A DNA stretch of 59,322 nt from Chloroflexota bacterium (GCA_003228195.2 QGNO01000007.1:1-59322), one strand, 5' to 3'. Shown: positions 36,252-48,042, counted from the first letter of the stretch. The notes: generated by a model not told the origin, from the sequence alone. Numbers and translations are program-made.

Positions 36252-37976
36252 ATGAAAATGACAGGCGCACAGATGGTTTGTGAGAGTCTTTTGAGAGAGG
36301 GAGTGGACTTGGTATTTGGGCTTCCAGGTGGAGCTATACTTCCTCTCTACCAGACGATGCCAGAATATCCGCAATTACGACACATTCTGGTAAGGCATGA
36401 GCAGGGCGCAGCGATGGCGGCTGATGGATATTACAGGGCGTCTGGAAGAGTGGGCGTGGCTTTTGCGACGAGTGGTCCAGGTGCTACAAATCTAATTACA
36501 GGCATAGCCTGTGCGAATATGGATTCGTCTGCGATGGTTTGTATTACAGGACAGGTCGCGCGTGCGTCCATTGGTAAAGACGCTTTTCAGGAAGGCGATA
36601 CTACTGGTGTGACCCTTCCAGTAACTAAGCATAATTACTTGGTTATGAAGGCGGCTGATATACCTAGAGTCGTAAAGGAAGCCTTCCATATAGCTAAGAC
36701 GGGCCGACCTGGCCCGGTACTAATTGATATTCCTAAGGATGTGTTTATAGAGCAGGCGGAATTTGAATATCCTGACGAGGTAGATTTGCCAGGTTATAAA
36801 CCTACTTTGGAAGGCCATCCTACTCAGATAAAGAAAGCGGCCAAACTTATAAATGAAGCCAAGAAGCCGGTTATACTTGCTGGGCATGGAGTCATAATAT
36901 CGCGGGCGTTTGATGAATTGAAAGATCTTGCCGAAAAGGCAGAAATACCTGTCATAACTACCCTATTAGGACTCAGCAGTTTTCCTGAAACTCATGTATT
37001 GAGCGTCGGTATGCCTGGAATGCATGGAGTTGCGTACGCAAGTTTGGCAATTGACGAGTCTGATTTGCTGATATCTTTAGGAGCCAGATTCGATGACAGG
37101 GTTACAGGGCGAATAAGTAGTTTCGCACCGAATGCAAAGATAATCCATATTGATATTGATCCTGCTGTAATAGGACAGAACGTTAAAACGCTGGTGCCGA
37201 TAGTTGGAGATGTTCGCAGGGTGCTCAGAGCACTTAATAAGCAAGTTGAGGGCGCGAGTCATACTGAGTGGCTTGATCAGATTGAGAAGCTAAGAAGTGA
37301 GCATCCGTCTCTTCGACTTCCAGATAATACCAAATTGACTCAGCAGTTCATATTGAAGCAACTGTCCGATATCACGAAAGGCAAGGCGATAATCGTGACT
37401 GGTGTAGGCCAACATCAAATGTGGGCTGCCCAGTTGTACACGTTTAGCGAGCCTAACACAATGATCACCTCCGGTGGCGCAGGTGCGATGGGCTTCGAAG
37501 TGCCGGCCGCTATGGGTGCTCAGCTAGCCAGACCGAATGAAGTTGTGTGGTCGATTGCGGGTGATGGTGGATTTCAAATGACTATGTCAGAACTGGCTAC
37601 AATAGTGGAAAACAAGATTCCCGTAAAATTTGCGATCATGAATAACAATTTTTTGGGCATGGTCAGACAATGGCAGCACATGTTTTACAATGATACGTTT
37701 TATGCGACTGAATACACTGGTAATCCTGACTTTGTGGCGCTGGCCAAAGCTTTTGGAATTATGGGGTTGAGGGTCACCGATAAGACCCAGGTAGCGGATG
37801 CCATCAATTCTGCAAATGATCACGATGGTCCCGTGGTAGTCGATTTTGTGGTTGACCCTGAAGAGAACGTGTATCCGATGATTCCACCAGGGGAAAGCAT
37901 CAACGAGCTCGTGGAGGCCCCGGATCAACTAGCAGCTGTTTTGGAAGCTAATCCTGATATGATGCCGCCATCTTAG
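36252..37976 (+). CDS. ilvB: Acetolactate synthase, large (catalytic) subunit
   Basis: A 574-residue thiamine-diphosphate and FAD enzyme starting branched-chain amino-acid synthesis. It condenses pyruvate with pyruvate or 2-oxobutyrate. The catalytic Glu is in VRHEQGAAMAADGY (about residue 47), and ATSGPGATNL and ITGQV follow. The ThDP-binding GDGGFQMTMSEL (about 437-448) ends in MNNN, and the mobile FLGMVRQWQ loop is intact. It is the first gene of the T-box operon and is followed by ilvN. Confidence 0.97.
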   Translation: MKMTGAQMVCESLLREGVDLVFGLPGGAILPLYQTMPEYPQLRHILVRHEQGAAMAADGYYRASGRVGVAFATSGPGATNLITGIACANMDSSAMVCITGQVARASIGKDAFQEGDTTGVTLPVTKHNYLVMKAADIPRVVKEAFHIAKTGRPGPVLIDIPKDVFIEQAEFEYPDEVDLPGYKPTLEGHPTQIKKAAKLINEAKKPVILAGHGVIISRAFDELKDLAEKAEIPVITTLLGLSSFPETHVLSVGMPGMHGVAYASLAIDESDLLISLGARFDDRVTGRISSFAPNAKIIHIDIDPAVIGQNVKTLVPIVGDVRRVLRALNKQVEGASHTEWLDQIEKLRSEHPSLRLPDNTKLTQQFILKQLSDITKGKAIIVTGVGQHQMWAAQLYTFSEPNTMITSGGAGAMGFEVPAAMGAQLARPNEVVWSIAGDGGFQMTMSELATIVENKIPVKFAIMNNNFLGMVRQWQHMFYNDTFYATEYTGNPDFVALAKAFGIMGLRVTDKTQVADAINSANDHDGPVVVDFVVDPEENVYPMIPPGESINELVEAPDQLAAVLEANPDMMPPS

Positions 37977-37998
37977 CCATTGGCGTAAGTTGAGTAAT

Positions 37999-38529
37999 AT
38001 GGCAACAAACGGTAAAGCAACTCATACACTAGTCGCTCTGGTTCAAGACAAGCCCGGAGTTTTGAATCGTGTCTCAAGCATGTTCAGGCGCCGTGGTTAT
38101 AATATCGCCAGCCTTGCTGTCGGTCATAGCGAGATTCCTAACCTGTCCCGCATGACATTCGTAGTTGAAGGCGATGACGCAACTGTGGAGCAGGCTACTA
38201 AACAGTTGTATAAACTTATAGACGTTGTACGTGTTAACAAATTGTCTGACACTGACTCCGTTTCTAGGGAGATGGCCTTAATAAAAGTCAAATCGACAGT
38301 CCAAACTCGGAGTGAGATAATTCAGATGGTGGAAATATTCAAAGCGAATATTGTGGATGTATCTCCTGATTCAATGATTATTGAAGTCACAGGAGATCAG
38401 GAAAAGATAGATTCTTTTCATAATCTACTCGAACCTTTCGGGGTAAAGGAGGTGATGCGGACTGGACGTGTAGCAATGGACAGGGGTCCTTCATCATCCC
38501 ACGGATTAGATAAGAGTTCTAAGCTTTAG
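37999..38529 (+). CDS. ilvN: Acetolactate synthase, small (regulatory) subunit
   Basis: A 176-residue regulatory partner of IlvB. It opens with an ACT domain (HTLVALVQDKPGVLNRVSSMFRRRGYNI, about 8-35 with the valine-binding loop) and continues with a second ACT-like half. It confers feedback inhibition by valine and raises activity of the large subunit. The ATG at 37999 is my choice; a TTG three codons upstream is also in frame, and neither has a strong ribosome-binding site. The 22-nt gap after ilvB suggests translational coupling. Confidence 0.94.
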   Translation: MATNGKATHTLVALVQDKPGVLNRVSSMFRRRGYNIASLAVGHSEIPNLSRMTFVVEGDDATVEQATKQLYKLIDVVRVNKLSDTDSVSREMALIKVKSTVQTRSEIIQMVEIFKANIVDVSPDSMIIEVTGDQEKIDSFHNLLEPFGVKEVMRTGRVAMDRGPSSSHGLDKSSKL

Positions 38530-38575
38530 AATCGGTTGTAGATTAAGTGAATATTACGAAAATTAGGGAGATTTC

Positions 38576-39574
38576 ATGGCAACTGTTTACTACGAAAAAG
38601 ACGCTAACAGATCAGACATACAAGATAAGGTAATCGGCATTATCGGCTATGGAAGCCAGGGCCATGCGCACGCACTGAACCTAAAAGACAGTGGATTTAA
38701 TGTTGTTGTGGGCCTTTACCAAGGGAGTCAGAGTTGGGCTAAAGCCGAAGAGGATGGATTTAAGGTAGGCTTAGTTTCTGAGGTTACCAAGGAGGCTGAC
38801 GTTATAGTCATGCTTCTGCCTGATACTTCTCAGGCGGGTGTATACGATCGTGAAATCAAACCTAATCTTAGTGAGCACAAGAGCCTCGCCTTTGCTCACG
38901 GATTCACGATTCATTACAAGACTATAGTTCCCCCATCAGATGTTGATGTATGGATGATTGCGCCGAAAGCACCCGGTCACAGGCTTAGAGAGGTTTTTAC
39001 TCAAGGAAATGGCGTGCCTTCTTTGGTAGCAGTGCATCAAGATGCAAGTGGTAACGCCAAAGGGATGGCTTTGGCCTATGCAATGGCGTTGGGGTCATTG
39101 AAGGCAGGTGTCTTGGAGACCACTTTTCAAGAGGAAACTGAAACAGATCTTTTTGGAGAACAGGCTGTGCTTTGTGGGGGCGTTACGTCATTAATAAAGG
39201 CAGCATTTGAAACTATGGTAGAAGCCGGATATCAACCTGAGTCGGCGTATTTTGAAGTAATGCATGAGTTGAAACTCATAGTAGATTTACTGTATCAGGG
39301 TGGGATGGAGTACATGAGGTACTCAGTTAGTGATACTGCTGAATTTGGCGATTACACGAGAGGGCCTGTAGTTATAGATGAACGAGTGAAAGAAAACATG
39401 AAGAAGGTGCTTGCCGATATTCAAGATGGTTCATTCGCTAAAGAATGGATTGCAGAAAATGATGAAGGAAGGCCTAGATTTAATGTGCTTAGGGAAGAGA
39501 ATGCAGGGCATCCGATAGAAAAAGTGGGGAAAGATTTGAGAGGAATGATGCCTTGGCTCAAAAGTACAATTTAG
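38576..39574 (+). CDS. ilvC: Ketol-acid reductoisomerase
   Basis: A 332-residue class I (short-form) enzyme, NADPH-type in most relatives. It isomerises and reduces acetolactate or acetohydroxybutyrate. The Rossmann motif [15 protein letters not shown] is at about residues 22-36. The metal and substrate residues lie in [10 protein letters not shown] (about 190-199) and later [13 protein letters not shown] (Glu residues). The ATG follows AGGGAG. A small hairpin at 39575-39589, directly after the stop codon and without a U-tract, separates it from leuA. Confidence 0.97.
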   Translation: MATVYYEKDANRSDIQDKVIGIIGYGSQGHAHALNLKDSGFNVVVGLYQGSQSWAKAEEDGFKVGLVSEVTKEADVIVMLLPDTSQAGVYDREIKPNLSEHKSLAFAHGFTIHYKTIVPPSDVDVWMIAPKAPGHRLREVFTQGNGVPSLVAVHQDASGNAKGMALAYAMALGSLKAGVLETTFQEETETDLFGEQAVLCGGVTSLIKAAFETMVEAGYQPESAYFEVMHELKLIVDLLYQGGMEYMRYSVSDTAEFGDYTRGPVVIDERVKENMKKVLADIQDGSFAKEWIAENDEGRPRFNVLREENAGHPIEKVGKDLRGMMPWLKSTI

Positions 39575-39649
39575 GCTTGTTTGACAAGCATATTGAGGCA
39601 TTTTCAGTGGATGGCCTCACTTGTTGTCGCGGGGAAGGAGTTTTGGATT

Positions 39650-41200
39650 ATGGCAGAGGATAAGGTTTATATATTTGATACGACGCTTCGAGATGGAGAA
39701 CAGTCGGCTGGAGCGGCAATGACAGTCGAGGAGAAACTGGAAGTGGCGCGCCAGCTTGAGAGGATGGGCGTAGATATTATTGAGGCTGGTTTCCCGGTAA
39801 GTTCGCCTGGCGACTTTGAAGCCGTACAGGCTATTGCTAAGGAAATTCGCAAGCCCATCATATGCGCGCTAGCACATGCGAATCCTTTGGCGGTGGATAG
39901 AGCAGGAGAAGCTTTAAAGGAAGCAAGACACCCTAGAATTCATGTTTTTCTTTCCACTTCTGACATTCACATAATGCATCAGCTTAGAAAGGGCCGTGAC
40001 GAAGTAATGGAGATGGCTGTATCTAATGTTGAGAAAGCTAAGTCTTATGTGGAAGATGTCGAATTCTCACCTATGGATGCTACAAGAACGGATCCGGAGT
40101 ATTTGTACGCCATGTTAAAAGTATGTATCGATGCGGGGGCAACTACGATTAACATACCTGACACCGTCGGCTATACGACACCTGCGGAATTTACCGATCT
40201 TCTTAACAAAATACAGAAAAATGTGCCTAATATAGACAAGGTTAGGCTGAGCGTGCATTGCCATAATGATTTGGGGATGGCCACAGCTAATAGTTTAGCT
40301 GCAATAGCCGCTGGAGTTAGGCAAGTAGAAGGATGTATCAATGGAATAGGAGAAAGAGCAGGGAATGCAGCTTTGGAAGAAGTAATTATGGCGCTGCATA
40401 CGAGGCCTGATTATTACAATGTAAAATTGGATATTGATACCACCCAAATTCACTTAACAAGTAAGCTCGTTAGTGACATTACTGGATTTTCTGTTCAACC
40501 CAATAAGGCAATTGTTGGACGGAACGCATTTAGACACGCATCTGGCATTCATCAAGATGGCGTACTGAAGGACCGTACCACTTATGAAATAATGGATCCT
40601 CAAAGCATCGGTTGGCCTAGCAGTGAACTAGTTTTGGGTAAACTGAGCGGTCGTCATGGACTGAAATCTAGGCTTAATGAGTTAGGATATCAGCCTACCG
40701 ATGCGGAATTAACAAGAATCTTCGAAAATTTTAAGGAACTGGCAGACAAGAAAAGGGAAGTTACTGACAGGGATTTGGAATCGTTAATGGCAAATCAAAG
40801 ACGAACCTTTGATGAAGTTTATAAGCTAGACCACGTTCAGGTTTCGAGTGGTAATCATGAAGTACCAACGGCAACGGTCAAAATAGTTGTTCCTGGAGGC
40901 GACATCAAAACAGATGCGGCGACAGGTACGGGTCCAGTTGACGCAGTTTGTGAAGCGATAAATAGAGTCGTAAAGATTCCTAATACTTTAACTGAATTCA
41001 GTGTCCGAGCTGTAACAGAGGGCATTGACGCAGTCGGAGAAGTTACAATAAGGATTGAGAGCAATGGCCAGTCTTTTGTCGGTAGAGGTGGTGACACCGA
41101 TATAATTGTCGCAAGTGCGAAAGCCTACATGAGTGCAATTAATCGCTTGTTAAGCATGGGTGATGTAGAGAGACCGGCAGAAGCTGTTACCTTCGCCTGA
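39650..41200 (+). CDS. leuA: 2-isopropylmalate synthase
   Basis: A 516-residue enzyme condensing acetyl-CoA with 2-oxoisovalerate, the first step of the leucine branch. [15 protein letters not shown] (about 10-24) and the metal-binding HCHNDLGMA (about 201-209) define the catalytic barrel. The C-terminal (about 390-516) is the LeuA dimer/regulatory domain, which mediates leucine feedback. The start at 39650 has AAGGAG nine nucleotides upstream. An ATG 23 codons earlier, near the ilvC stop, gives an unlikely N-terminal extension. Confidence 0.97.
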   Translation: MAEDKVYIFDTTLRDGEQSAGAAMTVEEKLEVARQLERMGVDIIEAGFPVSSPGDFEAVQAIAKEIRKPIICALAHANPLAVDRAGEALKEARHPRIHVFLSTSDIHIMHQLRKGRDEVMEMAVSNVEKAKSYVEDVEFSPMDATRTDPEYLYAMLKVCIDAGATTINIPDTVGYTTPAEFTDLLNKIQKNVPNIDKVRLSVHCHNDLGMATANSLAAIAAGVRQVEGCINGIGERAGNAALEEVIMALHTRPDYYNVKLDIDTTQIHLTSKLVSDITGFSVQPNKAIVGRNAFRHASGIHQDGVLKDRTTYEIMDPQSIGWPSSELVLGKLSGRHGLKSRLNELGYQPTDAELTRIFENFKELADKKREVTDRDLESLMANQRRTFDEVYKLDHVQVSSGNHEVPTATVKIVVPGGDIKTDAATGTGPVDAVCEAINRVVKIPNTLTEFSVRAVTEGIDAVGEVTIRIESNGQSFVGRGGDTDIIVASAKAYMSAINRLLSMGDVERPAEAVTFA

Positions 41201-41266
41201 TATATTTTGAGTAAGAAATTTGGTTTGTATGGGTAGGTTTTAAGCAAACTTTTTGGAAGGGAAAAT

Positions 41267-42673
41267 ATGCCTAAGAATATGTTCGAAAAAATATGGGACC
41301 ACCATGTTGTAGCTGAGAAACCGGGTCAACCTGCAGTGATTTACATAGACTTACACCTAGTTCACGAAGTGACATCACCGCAGGCGTTTGATGGTCTTAG
41401 GATGAGTAAACGAGAAGTGAGGCGTCCGGATTTAACTATTGCTACAGTCGATCATAACGTTCCCACTACTAATAGAGATATGCCAATAGCAGATCTCATA
41501 TCACGTGCTCAAGTAGAAGCCTTAGGTCATAATGTGGAAGAGTTTGGGATTACTTATTTTGATATGAATAGCCCTAACCAGGGGATAGTACATGTTATAG
41601 GCCCAGAACTTGGTTACACCCAGCCTGGCAAGACGATAGTATGCGGTGATAGTCACACGTCCACGCATGGTGCATTTGGAGCGCTGGCGTTTGGCATTGG
41701 AACCTCAGAAGTGGAACACGTTCTTGCTACTCAGACATTGAGACAGGTAAAGCCAAAGACTATGGAGATCAGAATTAACGGCAAGTTGGCTATTGGTGTT
41801 ACTGCAAAGGACATTATCTTGGCTGTTATCGGCAAGATTGGGGTAGGTGGGGCTACTGGCCATGTTGTTGAATATACCGGTGAAGCCATACGTGACTTGT
41901 CGATGGAAGGCCGTATGACAGTTTGTAATATGTCAATTGAGGCAGGTGCAAGAGCAGGAATGGTAGCACCAGATGAAAAAACGATTGAATATCTCAGAAA
42001 CAGACCTAAAGTTCCTCAAGGGGAAGATTTTGAAGTTGCCATTGGGAAGTGGATTTCTTTCAAATCAGACCCGGCCGCCACCTATGACACGCTTGTTCAG
42101 CTTGAAGCGTCAGAGTTAGCCCCATTCGTTACTTGGGGCACGAATCCCGGGATGGTGGTTCCAGTTACCGAGAACGTTCCGCATCCCAACTCATTTGACT
42201 CACAGGTGGATAAGGAGGCCGCGGAACGTGCACTTCAGTATATGGATTTAGAGGCGGGCAAGGCTGTGCAAGACATAAACATAGATCGAGTGTTCATAGG
42301 ATCTTGCACCAATTCCCGTATTGAGGATTTGCGAGCTGCCTCGGAGGTGGTAAAGGGTAGAAGTGTAAACGAGAAAGTGATGGCTATGGTAGTTCCAGGA
42401 TCAACTGCTATAAAGGCGCAGGCAGAGCTCGAAGGCTTAGACAAAATTTTTGTTGAGGCGGGCTTCGAGTGGCGTGACGCAGGTTGCTCAATGTGCCTTG
42501 GTATGAACCCAGATATTTTAGGACCTGGAGAGCGATGTGCGTCGACATCGAACCGCAATTTTGAGGGCAGACAGGGCCCGGGTGGCCGTACTCATCTTAT
42601 GAGCCCAGAGATGGCTGCAGCTGCAGCCATACAGGGTCATATTGTTGATATAAGAGACTGGAATTTTTCCTAG
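41267..42673 (+). CDS. leuC: 3-isopropylmalate dehydratase, large subunit
   Basis: A 468-residue aconitase-family subunit carrying a [4Fe-4S] cluster. The cluster cysteines are in GSCTNSR (about 345-351) and CSMCLGMN (about 406-413). [26 protein letters not shown] (about 130-155, conserved His and Ser) is diagnostic for LeuC. With LeuD it isomerises 2- to 3-isopropylmalate. The ribosome-binding site is GGAAGGG. leuD starts nine nucleotides after its stop. Confidence 0.97.
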   Translation: MPKNMFEKIWDHHVVAEKPGQPAVIYIDLHLVHEVTSPQAFDGLRMSKREVRRPDLTIATVDHNVPTTNRDMPIADLISRAQVEALGHNVEEFGITYFDMNSPNQGIVHVIGPELGYTQPGKTIVCGDSHTSTHGAFGALAFGIGTSEVEHVLATQTLRQVKPKTMEIRINGKLAIGVTAKDIILAVIGKIGVGGATGHVVEYTGEAIRDLSMEGRMTVCNMSIEAGARAGMVAPDEKTIEYLRNRPKVPQGEDFEVAIGKWISFKSDPAATYDTLVQLEASELAPFVTWGTNPGMVVPVTENVPHPNSFDSQVDKEAAERALQYMDLEAGKAVQDINIDRVFIGSCTNSRIEDLRAASEVVKGRSVNEKVMAMVVPGSTAIKAQAELEGLDKIFVEAGFEWRDAGCSMCLGMNPDILGPGERCASTSNRNFEGRQGPGGRTHLMSPEMAAAAAIQGHIVDIRDWNFS

Positions 42674-42682
42674 GAGTAGACC

Positions 42683-43276
42683 GTGCAACCGTACAATAAT
42701 GTTACAGGCAAGGCTTTGCCATTAGAAAGGGCAAATGTTGACACCGACCAGATAATCCCGGCGAAATATTTGAAGCGGATTGAGCGGACAGGATTCGGAG
42801 CGTTCCTATTTGATTCTTGGAGGAAGCTTGATAGTGGAAAGCTTAATCCAGACTTTATTTTAAACGACCCAAGATACGCGGAAGCTACGATCATTATTAC
42901 CGGCCCGAATTTTGGAAGCGGCTCCTCACGCGAGCATGCTCCATGGGCTTTGGAGGATTACGGGTTTAGAACTCTGATCGGCTCAAGCTTCGCCGACATT
43001 TTTAAGAATAACTGTTTCCAGAATGGTATGTTGCCAGTGCAGCTTACTGATGAGGCGGTCAAACATTTTATGGAACAGGCGAAGGCCGATCCTGATTACC
43101 AAATAAGTGTTGATTTAGAGCGTTGCCTAGTGACTGGTGCAGACGAGTATACGGCAGAGTTTGAAATTGACGCTTTTCGTCGCGACTGTCTGTTAAGGGG
43201 TTTGGATGAAATCGGTCTCACCCTAGAATATGCGGACGCAATATCGGAATACGAAGTAGGTCATCCGATAACTTAA
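42683..43276 (+). CDS. leuD: 3-isopropylmalate dehydratase, small subunit
   Basis: A 197-residue partner of LeuC. It starts with GTG, which has AGGAG upstream. DTDQIIPAKYLKR (about 19-31) and GSGSSREHAPWAL (about 75-87) are the swivelling-domain motifs, with the conserved FADIFKNNCFQNGMLP further on. It is the last recognisable gene of the T-box operon. A weak hairpin (43288-43292 with 43302-43306) without a U-tract follows, so the transcript may continue. Confidence 0.96.
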   Translation: MQPYNNVTGKALPLERANVDTDQIIPAKYLKRIERTGFGAFLFDSWRKLDSGKLNPDFILNDPRYAEATIIITGPNFGSGSSREHAPWALEDYGFRTLIGSSFADIFKNNCFQNGMLPVQLTDEAVKHFMEQAKADPDYQISVDLERCLVTGADEYTAEFEIDAFRRDCLLRGLDEIGLTLEYADAISEYEVGHPIT

Positions 43277-43306
43277 GAGGACCAAACTAGCGGATTCCTT
43301 TCGCTA

Positions 43307-43335
43307 TTGACTTAGCCAGTGGATAGTGCTACCAA
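43307..43335 (+). promoter_or_regulatory. Candidate promoter of the acyl-CoA-synthetase-like gene pair
   Basis: TTGACT, a 17-nt spacer and TACCAA sit 38 nt before the next ATG. The TAC-type -10 box resembles that of the other promoters found in the window. Confidence 0.35.
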
Positions 43336-43373
43336 TACCTCTGTTTGTTGTATTGTGGCAAGGAGCCTGAGCA

Positions 43374-44072
43374 ATGAAGGGTTTAAATAAGATTGTTGAC
43401 AAGATGGATATAGGTTCCACTCGAGTCCTTTCAGACCCGGAAACGAAAGATTTACTGGTTGATTCTGGTATTGTGGTTGTCGAAACGGCCGTTGCAAACA
43501 CTGTAGATGAGGCGGCAAAAGCGGCGAGCTCGTTAGGGTATCCTGTTTCTCTTAGGCCTATCTCGGTGGAAAGTTCGTTGATAAACACGGTTGGATCCTT
43601 TCCATTGGGGTCTGAGGCGCAATTGCGCTCAACTTTCCCGGAATTAGTCAAGGACTATGCGTCTTGGGATCCAGAGATTAAAGCGCTGACCGTTACCAAA
43701 GTTCCACCCAGTGGGATAGAGATTATGGTGACTGTTTTTCGAGACCCACTTTTTGGTTCTGTGTTGTCGTTTGGCTACGGTAAGATGGCTGTGGAAGTTT
43801 GGGAGGATGTCGCCTATAGAATTGCACCACTTACCGAAAAGGATTGCCGATTAATAATAAGAGAGCCTAAGGGTAGCAGTTTACTGAATGGATATGACAC
43901 TTTATCTGCACCACGACCAACAGTTATGGAAGAAACTTTGCTGAGAGTTTCAGATTTTGTTGATAGTAATCCTAATGTAGAGTCTTTATGCCTTTCCCCG
44001 TGCTTTGTCTATCGGGATGAAGTCATAGTTGTTGAGGCATCTATGACATTGATTAAGCGAGAAGGTGGTTGA
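43374..44072 (+). CDS. ADP-forming acyl-CoA synthetase beta-subunit-like ATP-grasp protein (degenerate)
   Basis: A 232-residue protein resembling the ATP-grasp beta subunit of NDP-forming acetate/acyl-CoA synthetases. Similarity is clearest in DPLFGSVLSFGYGKMAVEVWEDVAYRIAPL (about residues 122-151 in two conserved blocks). Several family positions look altered. The usual VLK is SLR, the His-Lys-Ser-Asp-Val-Gly-Gly loop is missing, and the C-terminal Asp-Ile-Asn-Pro is LSPC. It may therefore have lost classical phosphotransfer or use another mode. AAGGAG lies nine nucleotides before the ATG. The stop overlaps the next start as TGATG, so the two subunits are coupled. Pseudoenzyme status is inference. 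Confidence 0.7.
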   Translation: MKGLNKIVDKMDIGSTRVLSDPETKDLLVDSGIVVVETAVANTVDEAAKAASSLGYPVSLRPISVESSLINTVGSFPLGSEAQLRSTFPELVKDYASWDPEIKALTVTKVPPSGIEIMVTVFRDPLFGSVLSFGYGKMAVEVWEDVAYRIAPLTEKDCRLIIREPKGSSLLNGYDTLSAPRPTVMEETLLRVSDFVDSNPNVESLCLSPCFVYRDEVIVVEASMTLIKREGG

Positions 44073-45475
44073 TGGATAAGCTGGACTATATATTCAATCC
44101 AAGAAGCGTTGCAGTGGTCGGATCAAAACAAATAGATAATCATAATTGGCTGCGCACGGTTCTGCCGTTCGATGGCCCGAAATATCACATTAATATCGAC
44201 AAGAATGAATGGCCTAGTGCGGAGGAGTTGGGGTTCCAGAATTACGAAAGACTGGTGGATGTTCCTGGAGATGTAGACTTTGTAATTATTTCGGTTCCTG
44301 CTCAAGTTGCACAGTACGTGATAAGGGACTGTGTAGCTAAGAAAGTGTTAGGTGCGCATTTGTATACTGCTGGCTATGGTGAAATTGGAACAGAAGAGGG
44401 GATTCAAAGAGAGGAAGAATTAATTAAGATCGCGAGCGAAGGCGGTCTTAATGTTGTTGGACCAAATTGCTTAGGGATATTCAATCCTAAAATAGGGATT
44501 GGCGTAAATTTAGGAGGCTATTACGGTGATTCCGGTAGCCTAGCCTTTGTTTCGCAGAGTGGTTCCCAGTCAGGCGGTTTTGCGAGAGGTTGCGTGGCCA
44601 ATGGAATAAAGATAAGCAAGCTCGTGAGTATGGGGAATGGGATTATATTGGACAGCTCAGACTACTTGGACTATTTTAAAGATGATGTGGATACGTTAGC
44701 TATAGGTATGTATTTGGAAGGAGTTAGGGACGGCAAGAGATTCTATAACTCGCTCCGTGAGGTAAGCGCTTCTAAACCTGTAATGGTACTAAAAGTGGGT
44801 GAGAGCGAAGACGCTGCTCGAGCTGTTGCAGCCCACTCTACATCGTTCACTACTGGCCCAGCCATTTGGGACGCTATGCTTGTCCAAGCTGGTGGGATAA
44901 AGGTTGAAAGCATAGAAGAGATTTTTGAATTATCTAAGCTTCTTTTGGTTTTGCCTCCTACCACTGGAGATCGTCTAGGGTTGTTGGCTTTGTCTGGCGG
45001 CCACGCTACTGAGATGACTAATGTTTTTTCTAACGCTGGATTCCGAATACCATCTCTTGAAGAGCGATCATATGAGCGAATACTCGAAAAATTCAATGTT
45101 GTAGGAAGTACCTATCAGAATCCAATCGAGGGTCGTACACTGAATGACCCCGAACATTTGAACAATGTATTGGACGTCCTTAACGATGATCCCAACATAG
45201 ACATTATAGTTCATGAGGTGCACGTAGTAGTGCGAGATGAGGAAGCAACCTTATATAGGGGACACGGTCCGGATTTATTAGTTGACTTTCAGAGTCGGGC
45301 TCGTAAACCTTACGTTGTGGCTCTGTCAACATCCTATCCCCATCCACCTGCTGACATAGAAGACAATTTCTATCACGTGCTTACCGAGGCAGGTATACCG
45401 ACGCTCCACGGGTTGCAAGGTACGGCTTCGGCTCTTCGGAAATTTGTGAGCTATTACCAAAATAGAGTTGCCTAG
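44072..45475 (+). CDS. ADP-forming acyl-CoA synthetase alpha-subunit-like (CoA-binding) protein
   Basis: A 467-residue protein with a CoA-binding Rossmann domain (FNPRSVAVVGS, about residues 8-18) followed by succinyl-CoA-ligase-like domains. The GPNCLGIFNP motif (about 131-140) and FVSQSGSQSGG (about 155-165) match the alpha subunit of acyl-CoA synthetases (NDP-forming). The phosphohistidine is probably the His of AAVAAHSTS near residue 252, although one residue is inserted relative to the usual His-Thr-Gly. Such enzymes form acyl-CoA at the cost of ATP, or the reverse. It starts by TGATG overlap with the beta-like gene. The glycine loop of the CoA domain is shortened (GSKQIDN). Confidence 0.78.
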   Translation: MDKLDYIFNPRSVAVVGSKQIDNHNWLRTVLPFDGPKYHINIDKNEWPSAEELGFQNYERLVDVPGDVDFVIISVPAQVAQYVIRDCVAKKVLGAHLYTAGYGEIGTEEGIQREEELIKIASEGGLNVVGPNCLGIFNPKIGIGVNLGGYYGDSGSLAFVSQSGSQSGGFARGCVANGIKISKLVSMGNGIILDSSDYLDYFKDDVDTLAIGMYLEGVRDGKRFYNSLREVSASKPVMVLKVGESEDAARAVAAHSTSFTTGPAIWDAMLVQAGGIKVESIEEIFELSKLLLVLPPTTGDRLGLLALSGGHATEMTNVFSNAGFRIPSLEERSYERILEKFNVVGSTYQNPIEGRTLNDPEHLNNVLDVLNDDPNIDIIVHEVHVVVRDEEATLYRGHGPDLLVDFQSRARKPYVVALSTSYPHPPADIEDNFYHVLTEAGIPTLHGLQGTASALRKFVSYYQNRVA

Positions 45476-45520
45476 GGTTATAAGATTAACTTTAATCCCA
45501 ATGTTATCTTAGAGGATTAA

Positions 45521-46831
45521 GTGAAACTCTATAAAAACAGATCTTTAACAGCTATACGCGGTTCTCTTATGGCCTTTGAAAGTCCGAATTTTCGTGTTCT
45601 TTGGGCCGGCCGCGCTAGTTCTAATATGGCACGATCGATGCGTGTGTTTTTAAGAGCTTGGATGGTATGGGAAATTACCGACTCACCATTTCTGCTTGGA
45701 TTTGTCACTTCGTCTTTGTCCTGGCCTATGCTAATTATGCCGTTTGTCGGAGGTTTTCTTGCCGATAAAATCGATCGAAGATTTCTAGTTAAGATTACCG
45801 AGTCACTTCTTGTTCTGCTTTGGGGTGCTGTAGCGGGACTGATTGTATTTGAGCTTATCGAATGGTGGCATTTCCTGGTTTCATCAGTGTTAAGTGGCAT
45901 GATTCAATCTATAGGCAGACCAGGGCACCAAGCACTCTTAGGCAGCATAGTGGACAAGGAGCATCTTTCAAATGCTACTGCCTGGGACAATGTAGCTGAC
46001 ACTTGGCCAAGAGTAGCCGGCCCCGCCATTGGTGCGATATTGATTGGAGTGATTGGTTCGGGGTGGGAAGGTATACTTTTTGCCTCGACAGCTTTCATGC
46101 AACTTTTCACGGCAGTGACGCTGTTTTTTTTGAAGTGGGATCCTGTTGAACAGCGTGCGAAGCAAAAAGGATCTGGGGAAAGAAGTTCATTTTTTGACGG
46201 CTTCAAATATCTTTGGAACGAGAAAGTTCTTTTAGGATTGGTAAGCATCGGAGTGGCATTTGCCATGATTGGTGGTGCCGCTGGATTTATGTTGCCAATT
46301 TTTGCTGATGCGATGCTTGGAGAAGGTGCAACTGGATTGGGATATTTGATGACTGTGTCTACTTTAGGTGGTGCAGCCGGCGCGGTGGCTGTTGTCTCTC
46401 TATCGAATGTCGGTAATAGGGGATACATATTGCTATCTGTAGCCATATTGAACACGGGTCTATTAATAGCTTTTTCGAAGTCTGAAGTTTTCGTTTTAAC
46501 AATGTTTTTGGTTTTTGGAATGGGGCTTGCACAGGTTATGTTCAGGGCTATGCGTATGGTAGCTATGCAGATACTGACACCAGATGATTTACGAGGCCGT
46601 GTTATGAGTTTTCAGACAACTATCCAAGGGATGACTTGGATAGGGGTTATGATTTTGGGCGGTATTGCTGAGATACTTAAGCGACCCGAGGGTCTAGACC
46701 TCGGGATGATAAAATTGGGTGGTGATATAGCGAGCGGTGTTGCAGATACAATATTGATAAGTGGAATAACCTACGGATTAGTTAGCCTTCTGTGCTTTTT
46801 GGTGTTTCCTTCGCTAAGGAAGTTTCAGTAA
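45521..46831 (+). CDS. MFS transporter (EntS-like, MFS_3 family)
   Basis: A 436-residue inner-membrane protein with about 12 hydrophobic segments. The opening FRVLWAGRASSNMARSM (about 24-40), and the loop GGFLADKIDRRFLVK (about 77-91), fit the MFS_3/EntS exporter group, which moves siderophores and drugs outward. The start is a GTG with an AGAGG site; an internal ATG at codon 17 is an alternative. It is 45 nt downstream of the acyl-CoA-synthetase pair on the same strand. The substrate cannot be inferred. Confidence 0.82.
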   Translation: MKLYKNRSLTAIRGSLMAFESPNFRVLWAGRASSNMARSMRVFLRAWMVWEITDSPFLLGFVTSSLSWPMLIMPFVGGFLADKIDRRFLVKITESLLVLLWGAVAGLIVFELIEWWHFLVSSVLSGMIQSIGRPGHQALLGSIVDKEHLSNATAWDNVADTWPRVAGPAIGAILIGVIGSGWEGILFASTAFMQLFTAVTLFFLKWDPVEQRAKQKGSGERSSFFDGFKYLWNEKVLLGLVSIGVAFAMIGGAAGFMLPIFADAMLGEGATGLGYLMTVSTLGGAAGAVAVVSLSNVGNRGYILLSVAILNTGLLIAFSKSEVFVLTMFLVFGMGLAQVMFRAMRMVAMQILTPDDLRGRVMSFQTTIQGMTWIGVMILGGIAEILKRPEGLDLGMIKLGGDIASGVADTILISGITYGLVSLLCFLVFPSLRKFQ

Positions 46832-46845
46832 TGTTAAGTATTTAA

Positions 46846-48027
<1,182 letters not shown>

Positions 48028-48042
48028 TCGTCAAGCAATAAT

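Noticed and set aside
39575-39589. Hairpin after ilvC as a terminator
   Set aside because: Six base pairs with a three-base loop and no U-tract; leuA follows and appears to be in the same operon.
45904-46455. A 183-codon minus-strand frame opposite the EntS-like transporter
   Set aside because: Antisense shadow with a low-complexity, Pro/Ala-rich translation and no domain.
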